Source: Deltaproteobacteria bacterium
GTDB taxonomy: Bacteria > Desulfobacterota > JAFDED01
Direction: 5' to 3'
NCBI GenBank assembly: GCA_019310535.1
Contig: JAFDED010000003.1
Span: 1-64,000, forward strand
DNA length: 64,000 nt
The notes below the pieces were generated by a model. It was not told the DNA's origin and did no database searches. It saw only the letters and a program-made list of their open reading frames with translations. The stretch's first letter is position 1. Each line of letters starts with the position of its first letter. Made by a program: the position numbers and the translations under genes. Shown piece after piece: positions 34,938 through 43,904 of the stretch.

Positions 34938-36554
34938 TCATCGCAAAATGGCAGTACACCCACCTGCGCGCGGATCGGCGCCCCCTTCCAGACCCTTACC
35001 GTCCCCTCGATCTATGATCGTATACGCCCTTGCAAAACCATTATCAAGAGCATATGCACTGGGGTACAGTTTCCAGCCCATGGCCTCTAACTCCTCCCGG
35101 ACCAGGAAATAAAGCCGCGATTCCATCTCGATATCCTCACCCTCGCACTGAAAGCGCGGCGCGGAGACCGCTTCAAAGGCGGAAAGACCAAATTCGGCCA
35201 CATTGATGAACGTGTGCATAACGACCGTGAGAATGCGCGTCCCGCCCGGGCCTCCAGCCACCATCCATGGCTTGTTGCCGCGGAAGAACATGGTCGGGGT
35301 CGTGCCGGTGATGCGGCGCTTCCCGGGCTGGATGGAATTGGGATGTCCCGGCATGGGATGAAATTGATACATGCAGTTGTTGTACGTAAAGCCCAACCCC
35401 GGTGTTACGACACCCGATGCGCTCCCCAGGGTATGTGTGAGTGTCACGGCGTTTCCCTTGCCGTCCATGGTACAGAGGTGGGTGGTGGAGCCGCTCTCGC
35501 GTGGTTTGATCTTGGGCACCACGATTGTCTCGCCGGACTGAACACGTTGACGGCATTCATCGGCGTATTCTTTTGAGATCCACCGCATGACAGGGACATC
35601 CACGAACTCTGGATCTCCCATGAAGGTGGCGCGGTCTGCAAAGGAGATCTGCATGGCTCTGGCCACATGATGTATATACCGGGGACTGAGATGCCCCATG
35701 GATCTCAGATCCAGACCCTCCAGGATATTCAGGAGCTGAATGAGCTGAACACCGCTGGATGGCGGATGGGCGCTGAATACATGAAAATCTCGATAGGTTC
35801 CCCGCAGGGGTCGATCTATCATTAGTTTATAGTCGGCCAGGTCCTCCCGAGTGATGAACCCTCCATTTTTCTGAAAGTCATCAGCGATGGTTTCGGCGAT
35901 ATCTCCCTTGTAAAATACCTCCGGGCCTTCTTTGGCGATCTTTTCCAGGGTTCGACCGTAATCAGGATTCACAATGATGGCTCCGGGTGGATACAAATCC
36001 CCGTTTTTCAGGTATATTGCAGCGGAGGCAGGAGTGGCCGCCAATCTCTTGAGTCCCGGGACATGGCCATGCTTCTCTACCTGGCGCCACCGGTCGTAAA
36101 CCTCACCAGGGAGGGGAAAACCCTCCTTGCAATACCGTATGGCCGGCTGAAAAACATCAGCCCAATCATACGTACCGAACTGGCTCTGGGCCTCGTAAAA
36201 ACCCATGATGGTGCCGGGGACCGCCACCGATTTGTACCCTATCTGGTTGATATAGTCTTTTACCAGGTAGCGCTCGGCATGGCCGCGGATTTGTTCAATA
36301 ACATACGGGGCAAATACTTCGGGAGTGGCCCGCGAACCCACTCGCCCATGAAAGGATATCTCAATGGGCTCACCTTGGTCCTGAATATAAATCAGCATGT
36401 CGCCAAAGCCGCCAATTCCCGCCATGTGTGGATCTACAACCCCCTGCACCAGGGCTGCCGTTATGGCCGCGTCCACAGCGTTTCCGCCTCGCTTCAATAC
36501 GTTGATCCCCTCGCTCGCCGCAATGGGCTGGGGTGCAACCACTGCTCCTCGCAT
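34938..36554 (-). CDS. ggt: gamma-glutamyltransferase family hydrolase
   Basis: A 538-residue Ntn hydrolase. The autocleavage and nucleophile Thr lies in GSTTHLCTMDGKGNAV near residue 355, followed by GVVTPGLGFTYNN and GGPGGTRILTVVMH; the N-terminal part has MRGAVVAPQPIAASEGINVL and GGNAVDAAITAAL. No signal peptide, unlike periplasmic GGTs, so it should be cytosolic. ATG 36554 has an AAGGAG site; an upstream start at 36626 adds a basic, non-family tail. It would hydrolyse gamma-glutamyl amides, or an acyl side chain as in related acylases. Confidence 0.9.
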   Translation of the reverse strand: MRGAVVAPQPIAASEGINVLKRGGNAVDAAITAALVQGVVDPHMAGIGGFGDMLIYIQDQGEPIEISFHGRVGSRATPEVFAPYVIEQIRGHAERYLVKDYINQIGYKSVAVPGTIMGFYEAQSQFGTYDWADVFQPAIRYCKEGFPLPGEVYDRWRQVEKHGHVPGLKRLAATPASAAIYLKNGDLYPPGAIIVNPDYGRTLEKIAKEGPEVFYKGDIAETIADDFQKNGGFITREDLADYKLMIDRPLRGTYRDFHVFSAHPPSSGVQLIQLLNILEGLDLRSMGHLSPRYIHHVARAMQISFADRATFMGDPEFVDVPVMRWISKEYADECRQRVQSGETIVVPKIKPRESGSTTHLCTMDGKGNAVTLTHTLGSASGVVTPGLGFTYNNCMYQFHPMPGHPNSIQPGKRRITGTTPTMFFRGNKPWMVAGGPGGTRILTVVMHTFINVAEFGLSAFEAVSAPRFQCEGEDIEMESRLYFLVREELEAMGWKLYPSAYALDNGFARAYTIIDRGDGKGLEGGADPRAGGCTAILR

Positions 36555-36687
36555 TGATGATCTCCTTTTCCTTGGATAATGCCGGCGCCGTTTGAGAGGT
36601 GGCTCATTGGCAAATGAATGGTTCACCAGCGTTTTATATGGTCAATTTCTTATCAGGCATTGAGCAGATGTATCTGATACCTGTTCG

Positions 36688-37569
36688 CTACATCTTCATT
36701 CGGGGGTCCATCGCGTCCCGGAGGCCATCTCCCAGAAGGTTGAATCCGAACACAACCGTCATGATGGCCAGTCCCGGTATTGTGGCCACCCAAGGGGCAG
36801 CCCGCAGGTAATTGCGTCCCGTGGCCAGCATCGCACCCCACTCCGGGGTGGGAGGCTGGGCTCCCAGCCCCAGGAAACTCAGCCCCGATGCCGTGATGAT
36901 CGCTGTCCCGATTCGCAGGGTTGCAAGGACAATCATAGGGGCCATACTGTTGGGCAGAATGTGGTTGATGATCATCCGAAGGTCATTCGCACCCAGAGCC
37001 CGGGCTGCCAGAACGTATTCGTTCTCCTTCACCGATAGTACCGATCCGCGGATCATCCGGGCAAACATGGGGGTGGACTGAATCCCCACAGCGATGAGAA
37101 CGTTAATCAGCCGCGGCCCAAGGATGGTAACGATGACGATGGCCAAAAGGATGGCAGGGAAAGAGAGCATGATGTCCATAATTCGCATGACGATGGAATC
37201 CACACGGCCCCCATAGTACGCGGCGGAGGTTCCCAGGATCGTCCCCAGCACAAACGCGATGGCCACCGCTCCAGCGCCGATCAACAACGATATCCTGGCG
37301 CCGAAGATGATCCGTGTCAAGATATCTCGGCCAAATTCGTCCGTTCCAAAGAGGTTTTTCATGTTCGGCGGCTTCAAGGTATTGGGCAAATCTTGCATTA
37401 TCGGATTATAGGGAGCAAAATAGGGCGCTACCAGCGCGGTAATCAAGTAGAGAGCAATGACAATCGCCCCCGCTCTGGTAAGGCGGTTTCGCATCAATAT
37501 ACTGAAACTCTCCCTTAATAATTTCCATCGCTCATTATTGTTGTTTTTCATCGCTGCTGAATATCTCAC
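36688..37569 (-). CDS. peptide ABC transporter permease, DppC type (second system)
   Basis: A 293-residue permease; APYNPIMQDLPNTLKPP and KNLFGTDEFGRD are the DppC landmark, and GLSFLGLGAQPPTPEWG near residue 235 is the EAA loop. The GTG start at 37569 overlaps the stop of the DppB partner; an ATG at 37551 is the alternative. Paralogous to the permease at 29.6 kb. Confidence 0.9.
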   Translation of the reverse strand: MRYSAAMKNNNNERWKLLRESFSILMRNRLTRAGAIVIALYLITALVAPYFAPYNPIMQDLPNTLKPPNMKNLFGTDEFGRDILTRIIFGARISLLIGAGAVAIAFVLGTILGTSAAYYGGRVDSIVMRIMDIMLSFPAILLAIVIVTILGPRLINVLIAVGIQSTPMFARMIRGSVLSVKENEYVLAARALGANDLRMIINHILPNSMAPMIVLATLRIGTAIITASGLSFLGLGAQPPTPEWGAMLATGRNYLRAAPWVATIPGLAIMTVVFGFNLLGDGLRDAMDPRMKM

Positions 37570-38486
37570 TGGTATCTGATCCTCGGATCGATGAAAGCAT
37601 ACAAGAGGTCGGTGAATAAATTAATGAGAACGAAACTGACCGCTACCATCAATATACACCCCTGAACCACTGGATAGTCCCGGGACCATATGGCATCGAT
37701 CATCAACCAGCCGATGCCCGGCCAGGCGAAAACGGTCTCCGTCAACACCGCTCCACCCAGCAGTGCCCCAAAGCGGAGAAACACGATGGTGACCACAGGG
37801 ATCATGGCGTTTTTTAAAGCGTGCCTCATGATAACCAGGAATTCATTGAGTCCCTTGGCCCGGGCCGTGCGGATATAGTCCTGGCGGATCACCTCCAGCA
37901 TGCTGGAGCGTGTCAGCCGGGCCACCACGGCTGTCGCGCTGGCGCCAAGAGTCACTGCGGGTAAAACCAGATGCTTGAATGACCCGATCCCTGTTGTAGG
38001 GAATAGTCCCAGGTGGACTGCAAAGATCAGCATCAACATGAGTCCGAGCCAAAACACCGGCATGGAAACGCCAAAAAGGGCAACGATCATGCTAATGTTG
38101 TCCAGCCACGAATATTGCTTGATAGCGGAAAGTATTCCCGTGGTGACGCCCATGATGATCATGAATACTACACTCCAGGCTGCCAACCAAACCGTATTAA
38201 GATAACGGTCCATGATCTCCTGGAGCACAGGCCGCCGCGTTCTCATGGAACGTCCCAAATCCCCTCTGGCGATGTTCTTCATGTAGGTGAAATATTGGAC
38301 AATCAATGGCTTATCCAGCCCCAGTTGTTCCCTGATGGCATGTATGTCCTCCATGGTTGCCTCTTCGCCCGCAAGAATTTCAGCAGGATCGCCGGGGATG
38401 AGGTGGAGCATGAGAAAAATAATGACGGTAACGCTCAAGATGACCGGGATCAATTGCAGCAATCGCCTGATGGTGTAATCTTGCAT
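37566..38486 (-). CDS. peptide ABC transporter permease, DppB type (second system)
   Basis: A 306-residue permease starting IRRLLQLIPVILSVTVIIF; LHLIPGDPAEILAG, LGLDKPLIVQYFTYM, and GAVLTETVFAWPGIGWLMI in the EAA region. First gene of the minus-strand run, diverging from the second binding protein across a 285-base region. Confidence 0.92.
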   Translation of the reverse strand: MQDYTIRRLLQLIPVILSVTVIIFLMLHLIPGDPAEILAGEEATMEDIHAIREQLGLDKPLIVQYFTYMKNIARGDLGRSMRTRRPVLQEIMDRYLNTVWLAAWSVVFMIIMGVTTGILSAIKQYSWLDNISMIVALFGVSMPVFWLGLMLMLIFAVHLGLFPTTGIGSFKHLVLPAVTLGASATAVVARLTRSSMLEVIRQDYIRTARAKGLNEFLVIMRHALKNAMIPVVTIVFLRFGALLGGAVLTETVFAWPGIGWLMIDAIWSRDYPVVQGCILMVAVSFVLINLFTDLLYAFIDPRIRYQ

Positions 38487-38659
38487 ACCTTACAACTCCT
38501 TAGCGGTAACCCGAATGTTTGAAAATTTACCGGTTTCATACATGATTTCATCGGGATTAATTTATATCAACGGAAAAAGCCGTAATTTATGCTCTTTCTT
38601 ACACAGAAGACCATTATTTGTCAAATCAAAAAACCAGGATATTATTGTTTGATGAAAGC

Positions 38660-38688
38660 TTGACATCAGCCTTCCACTTGGATACCAT
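38660..38688 (+). promoter_or_regulatory. possible promoter of the second binding-protein gene
   Basis: TTGACA (38660-38665), 17 bases, TACCAT (38683-38688). Lies in the divergent region that should control both arms of the island. Just upstream are AT-rich sequences and short ATCAAA/TTTGAT inverted arms that may bind a regulator. Confidence 0.45.
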
Positions 38689-38771
38689 CGGTAACGCAAC
38701 TGCCCGTTGGTCATTAAGACTGCTTGGGATGCCTTTAACATGGTTCGTTGAAAAGAAAGGAGGAATATAGT

Positions 38772-40310
38772 ATGAAGCGTACATGGAACATTGTAAGCAT
38801 TGGAACGCTGGTCTTGCTGTTTCTCTTTTCCCTGCAGGGTACTGCTTCAACTGCTACGAAAGACACTCTTATCTATGTCATGGGGGCCGAGATCGTCAGC
38901 CTCGACCCGCCCAACCAGACCGACAGCCTCAGCATGACGGCCATTCAACACATCTACGACCTGCCCATTCATAAAGATTCCAAAGGCACGCTGATTCCTG
39001 CACTTTTTACGAAATGGGAGCACAGCAATAACGGCAAAACATGGACATTCCACCTGCGCAAAGGGGTGAAGTTCCACGACGGGACACCGTTTAACGCCGA
39101 GGCCGTCAAATTCGTCTGGGAGCGGAATACTTCCGCAAAGAAAAAAGTCCGCCGCCGCAGCTATTTCACCCCCTGGGCCCAGAACATCAAGGTGATCGAT
39201 GAGCACACCATTCAGACCACCTCCAAAAAACCCTTCGCACCTCTCCTCAGGTTTTTCACCCATGGGTCAATGGCTATTCCGAGCCCCACGGCGCTTAAAA
39301 AGTACGGTGATCAAATTAACCGAAACCCGGTGGGCACGGGGCCATTCCGGTTCGTAAAGTGGATTCCCGGTGATCGCCTGGTTCTGGAACGCAACGAAGA
39401 CTTCTGGGGTCCCAAACCCAAGTTTAAGAACCTCATCATCCGGTTCGTCAAAGAGAGCGGCGCCCGGGTGATGATGCTGGAGACGGGTGAGGCCGACCTG
39501 ATCCTGAAGGTCCCTCCAGTGGACATCGAGCGGCTCAGGAAAAACCCTGACATCGATGTCCTGGTGAAACCCTCCAATCGGGTCATCGGTTTTTACGTTA
39601 ACACTTCAGCCCCATTAGTGAATGATCGGCGGTTCCGCCAGGCCCTGGCTTATGCTATCGATAAAGAGGCCATCGTCAAGCACGTGATGAAGGGCGTGGC
39701 CCAACCTCACTGTTCCGTCATCGGTGGCGGCACCTTTGGAGAGGCCAAAGTAAAGTGCTATGAGTACAACGTCGAGAAGGCCAAGCAACTGCTGAAAGAG
39801 ACGGGATACAAGGGCGAGAAGCTTCGGCTCTGGACGCCCAAGGGGCGTTACACCATGGACATGGAGACCGCCGAGGCCGTGCAGGGATACTGGCAGCAGG
39901 CGGGCATCAAAGTGGAATTCCGTGTCATGGAATTCCCAACCCTCACCCGCGGCGTCCGCAAGGTAAATTCGAAATACCAGGTAGTGCTTTTAGGTGCAGG
40001 CCCCACCACACTGGATGGAGATCAGATCATGCGGGCTCGGTATCACTCCGGTCAAATACCGCCAAACGGGGTAAACCTTTCGCGTTACAATAATCCCGAA
40101 TACGATAAATGTGCCGAGGATCAATCCATTGAGCTGGATGTGGAAAAGCGCAAAGAAATAATGAAGAAGGGCCAGGAGATATTGGCCCGGGATTTGCCGT
40201 ATATCCCGCTCTATGTACTCAAACAGGTGGTCGGAGTCCGCAAACACGTCAAGGGCGTCGAGCAACTGCAAACCGAGATGACAATCGTGCGAGAGGCCTA
40301 TTTAGAATAG
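38772..40310 (+). CDS. peptide-type ABC transporter substrate-binding protein (second)
   Basis: A 512-residue SBP family 5 protein; signal peptide residues 1-28 (LVLLFLFSLQGTASTA), no lipobox. LRKGVKFHDGTPFNAEAVKF, RNPVGTGPFRFVKWIPGD and RRFRQALAYAIDKEAIVKHV are the family landmarks. AAGGAGG fixes ATG 38772. It starts the plus-strand arm and should serve the divergent permease pair at 36.7-38.5 kb. Confidence 0.92.
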   Translation: MKRTWNIVSIGTLVLLFLFSLQGTASTATKDTLIYVMGAEIVSLDPPNQTDSLSMTAIQHIYDLPIHKDSKGTLIPALFTKWEHSNNGKTWTFHLRKGVKFHDGTPFNAEAVKFVWERNTSAKKKVRRRSYFTPWAQNIKVIDEHTIQTTSKKPFAPLLRFFTHGSMAIPSPTALKKYGDQINRNPVGTGPFRFVKWIPGDRLVLERNEDFWGPKPKFKNLIIRFVKESGARVMMLETGEADLILKVPPVDIERLRKNPDIDVLVKPSNRVIGFYVNTSAPLVNDRRFRQALAYAIDKEAIVKHVMKGVAQPHCSVIGGGTFGEAKVKCYEYNVEKAKQLLKETGYKGEKLRLWTPKGRYTMDMETAEAVQGYWQQAGIKVEFRVMEFPTLTRGVRKVNSKYQVVLLGAGPTTLDGDQIMRARYHSGQIPPNGVNLSRYNNPEYDKCAEDQSIELDVEKRKEIMKKGQEILARDLPYIPLYVLKQVVGVRKHVKGVEQLQTEMTIVREAYLE

Positions 40311-40397
40311 CAGCAGCAAATCAGCCGGCAGCCGCTGGAAAAAGCACGTGCCTTTGCCTGCCGGCGGCCGTTGAAGGAATGTTCGAACTCGATGCAT

Positions 40398-40448
40398 AAG
40401 CCCCTGTTTCTTCGGTCCGCATCCGCAGAGGAATAGGGGCTTCTTTTT
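40398..40448 (+). terminator. terminator after the second binding protein
   Basis: AAGCCCCT (40398-40405) pairs with AGGGGCTT (40435-40442), followed by CTTTTT. A second hairpin lies just before it (GCCGGCAG 40324-40331 with CTGCCGGC 40358-40365). Strong binding-protein expression is often separated from downstream genes in this way. Confidence 0.75.
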
Positions 40449-40548
40449 GCATTTTGGTTCGCACATAATGATGGAAACCTATCGAAAGGACTTACGAAAT
40501 TAAAAATATGTCGCTGTTTAATGGAATGCCTGTAGCCAAGGAGGATGA

Positions 40549-42435
40549 ATGATGAAAGACCCCGAAAAAAGCAATGATACGGGTAAGCCCCCTTATGAAG
40601 GTTCACAGATACAATATGATGTGGTCGTGGAAAAGAATATTACGATCCCAATGCGGGACGGCACCAGGCTGGCAGCGGATATCTACCGTCCTGCTCTGGG
40701 TGGGCGGGCTATCGGAGGGAAATTCCCGGCCATTCTGGAACGTACTCCCTATAATAAAGAGATCGTTCACCTGGTTACCACCGCAAAATTCTTCGCTGTC
40801 CGGGGATACGTAAGCGTGATGCAGGATGTGCGAGGTCGGTTTCAGTCGGAGGGAGAGTGGTCTTATCTCTTTCTGAAGAACGAACGAGAGGACGGGTATG
40901 ACACGGTGGAGTGGATTGCGGCCCAGCCGTGGAGCGATGGACAGGTGGGGACTATTGGTGGTTCCTATTCCACGCAAACCCAACAGGCCCTGGCAGTGAT
41001 GAACCCCCCTCACCTCAAGGCTCAATTCCACCTCCGCGGCGGGTATAATTATCACACACGGGGTTTACGCAATTGTGGTGCTTTTATGTATGGAACTCAA
41101 CTTGTTTACATCTGGAGGATGGCACAGTACAGCAAGGAAGCCGATGCTGATCCCCTGGTGCAGAAGGCCCTGGATAAGGGCTTTGCCACTATCCGGGAGT
41201 GGTACGACCACTTCCCCTTGAAAAAGGGGGCTTCACCGTTAAAATACACCCCCGGTTACGAGAAGTGGTTCCTGGAGGCATTGAGCCTCAGCGATTATGA
41301 CGACTGCTGGAAACAGGCTGGAGGTAACATCGAGGAGTTTATCGACGAATTTGCGGATGTGCCGGTCTACTTGCAGACTGCCTGGTATGACCACCACACC
41401 TGGGCTAATACCGTCAAGTATTTAGAGCTGACCAAACGGCATAAAACACCCAAGCGGCTCCTGATAGGCACTTGGCTCCATGGCCCCACTCACTATGAGG
41501 AATCTTTTGCCGGGAACGTTGATTTTGGGCCTGATGCCCGACTCGATAATCTCAATGACCTCCGTTTGAAATGGTTTGATCACTGGTTGAAGGGGATGAA
41601 AACCGATATCATGGAAGGTCCGCCGATAAAAATCTTCGTGATGGGAGGAGGAAACGGGAGAAAGAACAGAGAAGGGCGACTCAACCATGGCGGACGCTGG
41701 CGTCATGAAAACGAATGGCCCCTGGCCCGCACTCGTTTTACTACTTATTATCTCCATGCTGATGGAAGCTTGACCCCCAACCCTCCGGCACAGAACGATC
41801 CTCCAAGCTCCTACACCTTCGATCCGCACGATCCTGTTCCGAGCATAGGAGGGAGCGTCCATAATGAGTACCTTCCGGGCCTCATTGATGGGGGCGGCTG
41901 GGATCAGCGGGGACAAAAGCATCTCTTTACCTGTAAAGGCACCCTCCCCCTTGCCGCCCGCTCCGACGTGCTGGTCTTTGAGACTCCCCCCCTGGATGAG
42001 GATATGGAGGTAACCGGCCCCCTGGTGGTCAAGCTCTGGGCTTCCTCTTCCGCGGTTGATACCGATTTCACGGCCAAGTTGATCGATGTTTACCCACCCG
42101 GTGAGGACTATCCGGATGGATACGCCTTGAACCTGACTGATGGTATCGTCCGGGCCCGCTATCGCAACATCCGTGAAAAAGCGGAGTTCATGACGCCGGG
42201 AAAGATTTACGAGTTCACCATCGAGCCCCAGCCCACGTCGAATCTCTTTAAAGCAGGACACCGTATTCGCCTGGACATTTCGAGCAGCAATTTTCCGCAC
42301 TTTGATGTGAACCCGAACACCGGAGGGCCGTTGGGAACGGATCGCAAAATGATCGCCGCTCATAATACCATCTACCACGATGCGGATCACCCCTCTCACA
42401 TCGTGCTGCCCATTATCCCCGCGGAGCAACCGTGA
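40549..42435 (+). CDS. CocE/NonD (S15) family acyl hydrolase
   Basis: A 628-residue serine hydrolase of the X-Pro dipeptidyl-peptidase/CocE family (cocaine esterase, alpha-amino-acid ester hydrolase, glutaryl-7-ACA acylase). Opens with IPMRDGTRLAADIYRP, TPYNKE and DVRGRFQSEGEW; nucleophile Ser139 in TIGGSYSTQTQQAL, Asp in TAWYDHHTW and His in IGTWLHGPTHYEE. A jelly-roll C-terminal domain follows (residues about 400-620). No signal peptide. An AGGAGG lies 7-12 bases before two adjacent ATG codons. Probably cleaves an ester or amide of the imported compound. Confidence 0.9.
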   Translation: MMKDPEKSNDTGKPPYEGSQIQYDVVVEKNITIPMRDGTRLAADIYRPALGGRAIGGKFPAILERTPYNKEIVHLVTTAKFFAVRGYVSVMQDVRGRFQSEGEWSYLFLKNEREDGYDTVEWIAAQPWSDGQVGTIGGSYSTQTQQALAVMNPPHLKAQFHLRGGYNYHTRGLRNCGAFMYGTQLVYIWRMAQYSKEADADPLVQKALDKGFATIREWYDHFPLKKGASPLKYTPGYEKWFLEALSLSDYDDCWKQAGGNIEEFIDEFADVPVYLQTAWYDHHTWANTVKYLELTKRHKTPKRLLIGTWLHGPTHYEESFAGNVDFGPDARLDNLNDLRLKWFDHWLKGMKTDIMEGPPIKIFVMGGGNGRKNREGRLNHGGRWRHENEWPLARTRFTTYYLHADGSLTPNPPAQNDPPSSYTFDPHDPVPSIGGSVHNEYLPGLIDGGGWDQRGQKHLFTCKGTLPLAARSDVLVFETPPLDEDMEVTGPLVVKLWASSSAVDTDFTAKLIDVYPPGEDYPDGYALNLTDGIVRARYRNIREKAEFMTPGKIYEFTIEPQPTSNLFKAGHRIRLDISSSNFPHFDVNPNTGGPLGTDRKMIAAHNTIYHDADHPSHIVLPIIPAEQP

Positions 42436-43014
42436 CAGTGAGTAGCTGAAAGAATGCCAGTAGACGAACGAACAAACTGTTGCTGGAATAAAAACAATAT
42501 GAGGAAAAATCCAGCAAGAATGACGATAAGCGAAGGGTAGGAATGTGTCGAAAACCCATTTTTTGAGGCTTTACGGCGATTATTCCTCCCAACGGGACAC
42601 GAGTTCCGAAGGCTGCAAGAAGAAAATCCCTGAGTATCCATGTCTAACCCTCAACAAGGGAGAAAAGAAATTCCTGACAAGGGCAATGCCGATTGTTAAC
42701 ATTCCAACATTTTTTTCAATTTGACATAACCCACATTCATGGGTACTATCTTCAACGCAAAAGCCTGGTAGTTTTTAAAGCCTGTTCGGGGCACCTTTAT
42801 TATGATTTATTTGTCAACCCAACATTAGTCCGGAGTCCGGAGAGTAGAATCCTCAAGGACATCCTTGTCGGAAAACGATCCCTTGAAATTTCAGGAATGA
42901 GACGATATCGCTTGTAACCAAGACAAGGAGAATGGGATCCAGAATCGGGCAGTGCGGACGCGAGCCTGAGCATTCTCAAGAAAACAATACTGCAGTAGAA
43001 GGAGACATACGGGA
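42436..43014 (+). other. long intergenic region with a strong promoter and leader
   Basis: No gene. A promoter lies at 42721-42749, leaving a leader of roughly 255 bases before the serine hydrolase. The leader contains CAAGGA-CA-TCCTTG and a GTCCGGA direct repeat; no known riboswitch recognised. Confidence 0.6.
42721..42749 (+). promoter_or_regulatory. sigma70-type promoter with palindromic operator
   Basis: TTGACA (42721-42726), exact 17-base spacer, TACTAT (42744-42749). The spacer contains ACCCA-N6-TGGGT (42729-42744), a dyad between the two boxes, a common repressor position. Confidence 0.65.
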
Positions 43015-43860
43015 ATGGAAACGTTAATCAAACAACTGAACAGCCTGTGCGATTCTCAGCCGTTTCAAACCGGTTGGCACCTGAAGAATCTTCGCACGGG
43101 GGAAACATGCGAGCGAAACGGCGATGTGGTCGTTCCTTCAGCCAGCACCCGCAAAATATCCATCCTGATGGCCGCGCTCCAGGCTGTCAACGAAGGCAAA
43201 GTTGCCCTTGATCAGCCGATCACCATCCAGGCGAAATATCAAGACAATAAATCCGGCACATTTCAACATTTCCAGCCGGGGTTTACCATTCAATTCCGTG
43301 ATGTCCTGGTGATGATGATTATCGTCAGTGATAACACGTGTACCGGCACGGTGGTGGACATGCTCGGGTTAGACCAGATCAATGCCTATTGCCGGTCCAT
43401 CGGCATGAAGGGTACGACCCACAGATATGGGATTCCACCGCGGATAAGCCGCGATCATCCTCTCGATGCTGTGACTACTACTACTCCCGCCGATACGGGC
43501 CTTTTACTGGATCTCATAATCCAGGGGGCAAAAGACCCGAATGCCGCTGCCCGGCTCGGCTGCACTCCTTCCCTTTGCCAGCTTGGGGTGGACATTCTGA
43601 GTTGGCAGAAATTGAACTGGCGACTACCGGCTCTCCTGCCCATGGGAACCATAGTGGCCCACAAGACCGGCACCGGTCAGGAATGGCGGAACAATAACGA
43701 CGCCGGGGTTATATTCCAGAACGATCAGCCGCTGTTTATCTTGAGTGTATATACTGAACATGTACCGCTGGAAATGCCCGACGGCATGCCAGGGTACACC
43801 ATCGCCGGACAGCACATTGCCCGTCTCTGCCGCGTGTGCTATGACGCCTTGAAGGTTTAA
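43015..43860 (+). CDS. class A beta-lactamase-fold serine hydrolase, cytosolic
   Basis: A 281-residue penicillin-binding/beta-lactamase-fold protein. Active-site motifs: S44-T-R-K47 (SxxK), S105-D-N107 and K217-T-G219; TTTTPAD near residue 160 matches the post-omega-loop element. The omega-loop ExxLN containing Glu166 of true class A lactamases is absent, and there is no signal peptide. So it may be an esterase, amidase or DD-peptidase-like enzyme rather than a resistance lactamase. In the plus-strand arm of the island, upstream of the M20 peptidase. Confidence 0.85.
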   Translation: METLIKQLNSLCDSQPFQTGWHLKNLRTGETCERNGDVVVPSASTRKISILMAALQAVNEGKVALDQPITIQAKYQDNKSGTFQHFQPGFTIQFRDVLVMMIIVSDNTCTGTVVDMLGLDQINAYCRSIGMKGTTHRYGIPPRISRDHPLDAVTTTTPADTGLLLDLIIQGAKDPNAAARLGCTPSLCQLGVDILSWQKLNWRLPALLPMGTIVAHKTGTGQEWRNNNDAGVIFQNDQPLFILSVYTEHVPLEMPDGMPGYTIAGQHIARLCRVCYDALKV

Positions 43861-43904
43861 TCAGTTAAGGTTGTTTTCATCAAACATCAAGGAGGAAAGG
43901 AATA

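Noticed and set aside
42396-42641. 81-codon minus-strand frame with a hydrophobic helix
   Set aside because: No ribosome site, overlaps the end of the S15 hydrolase, and no similarity recognised.
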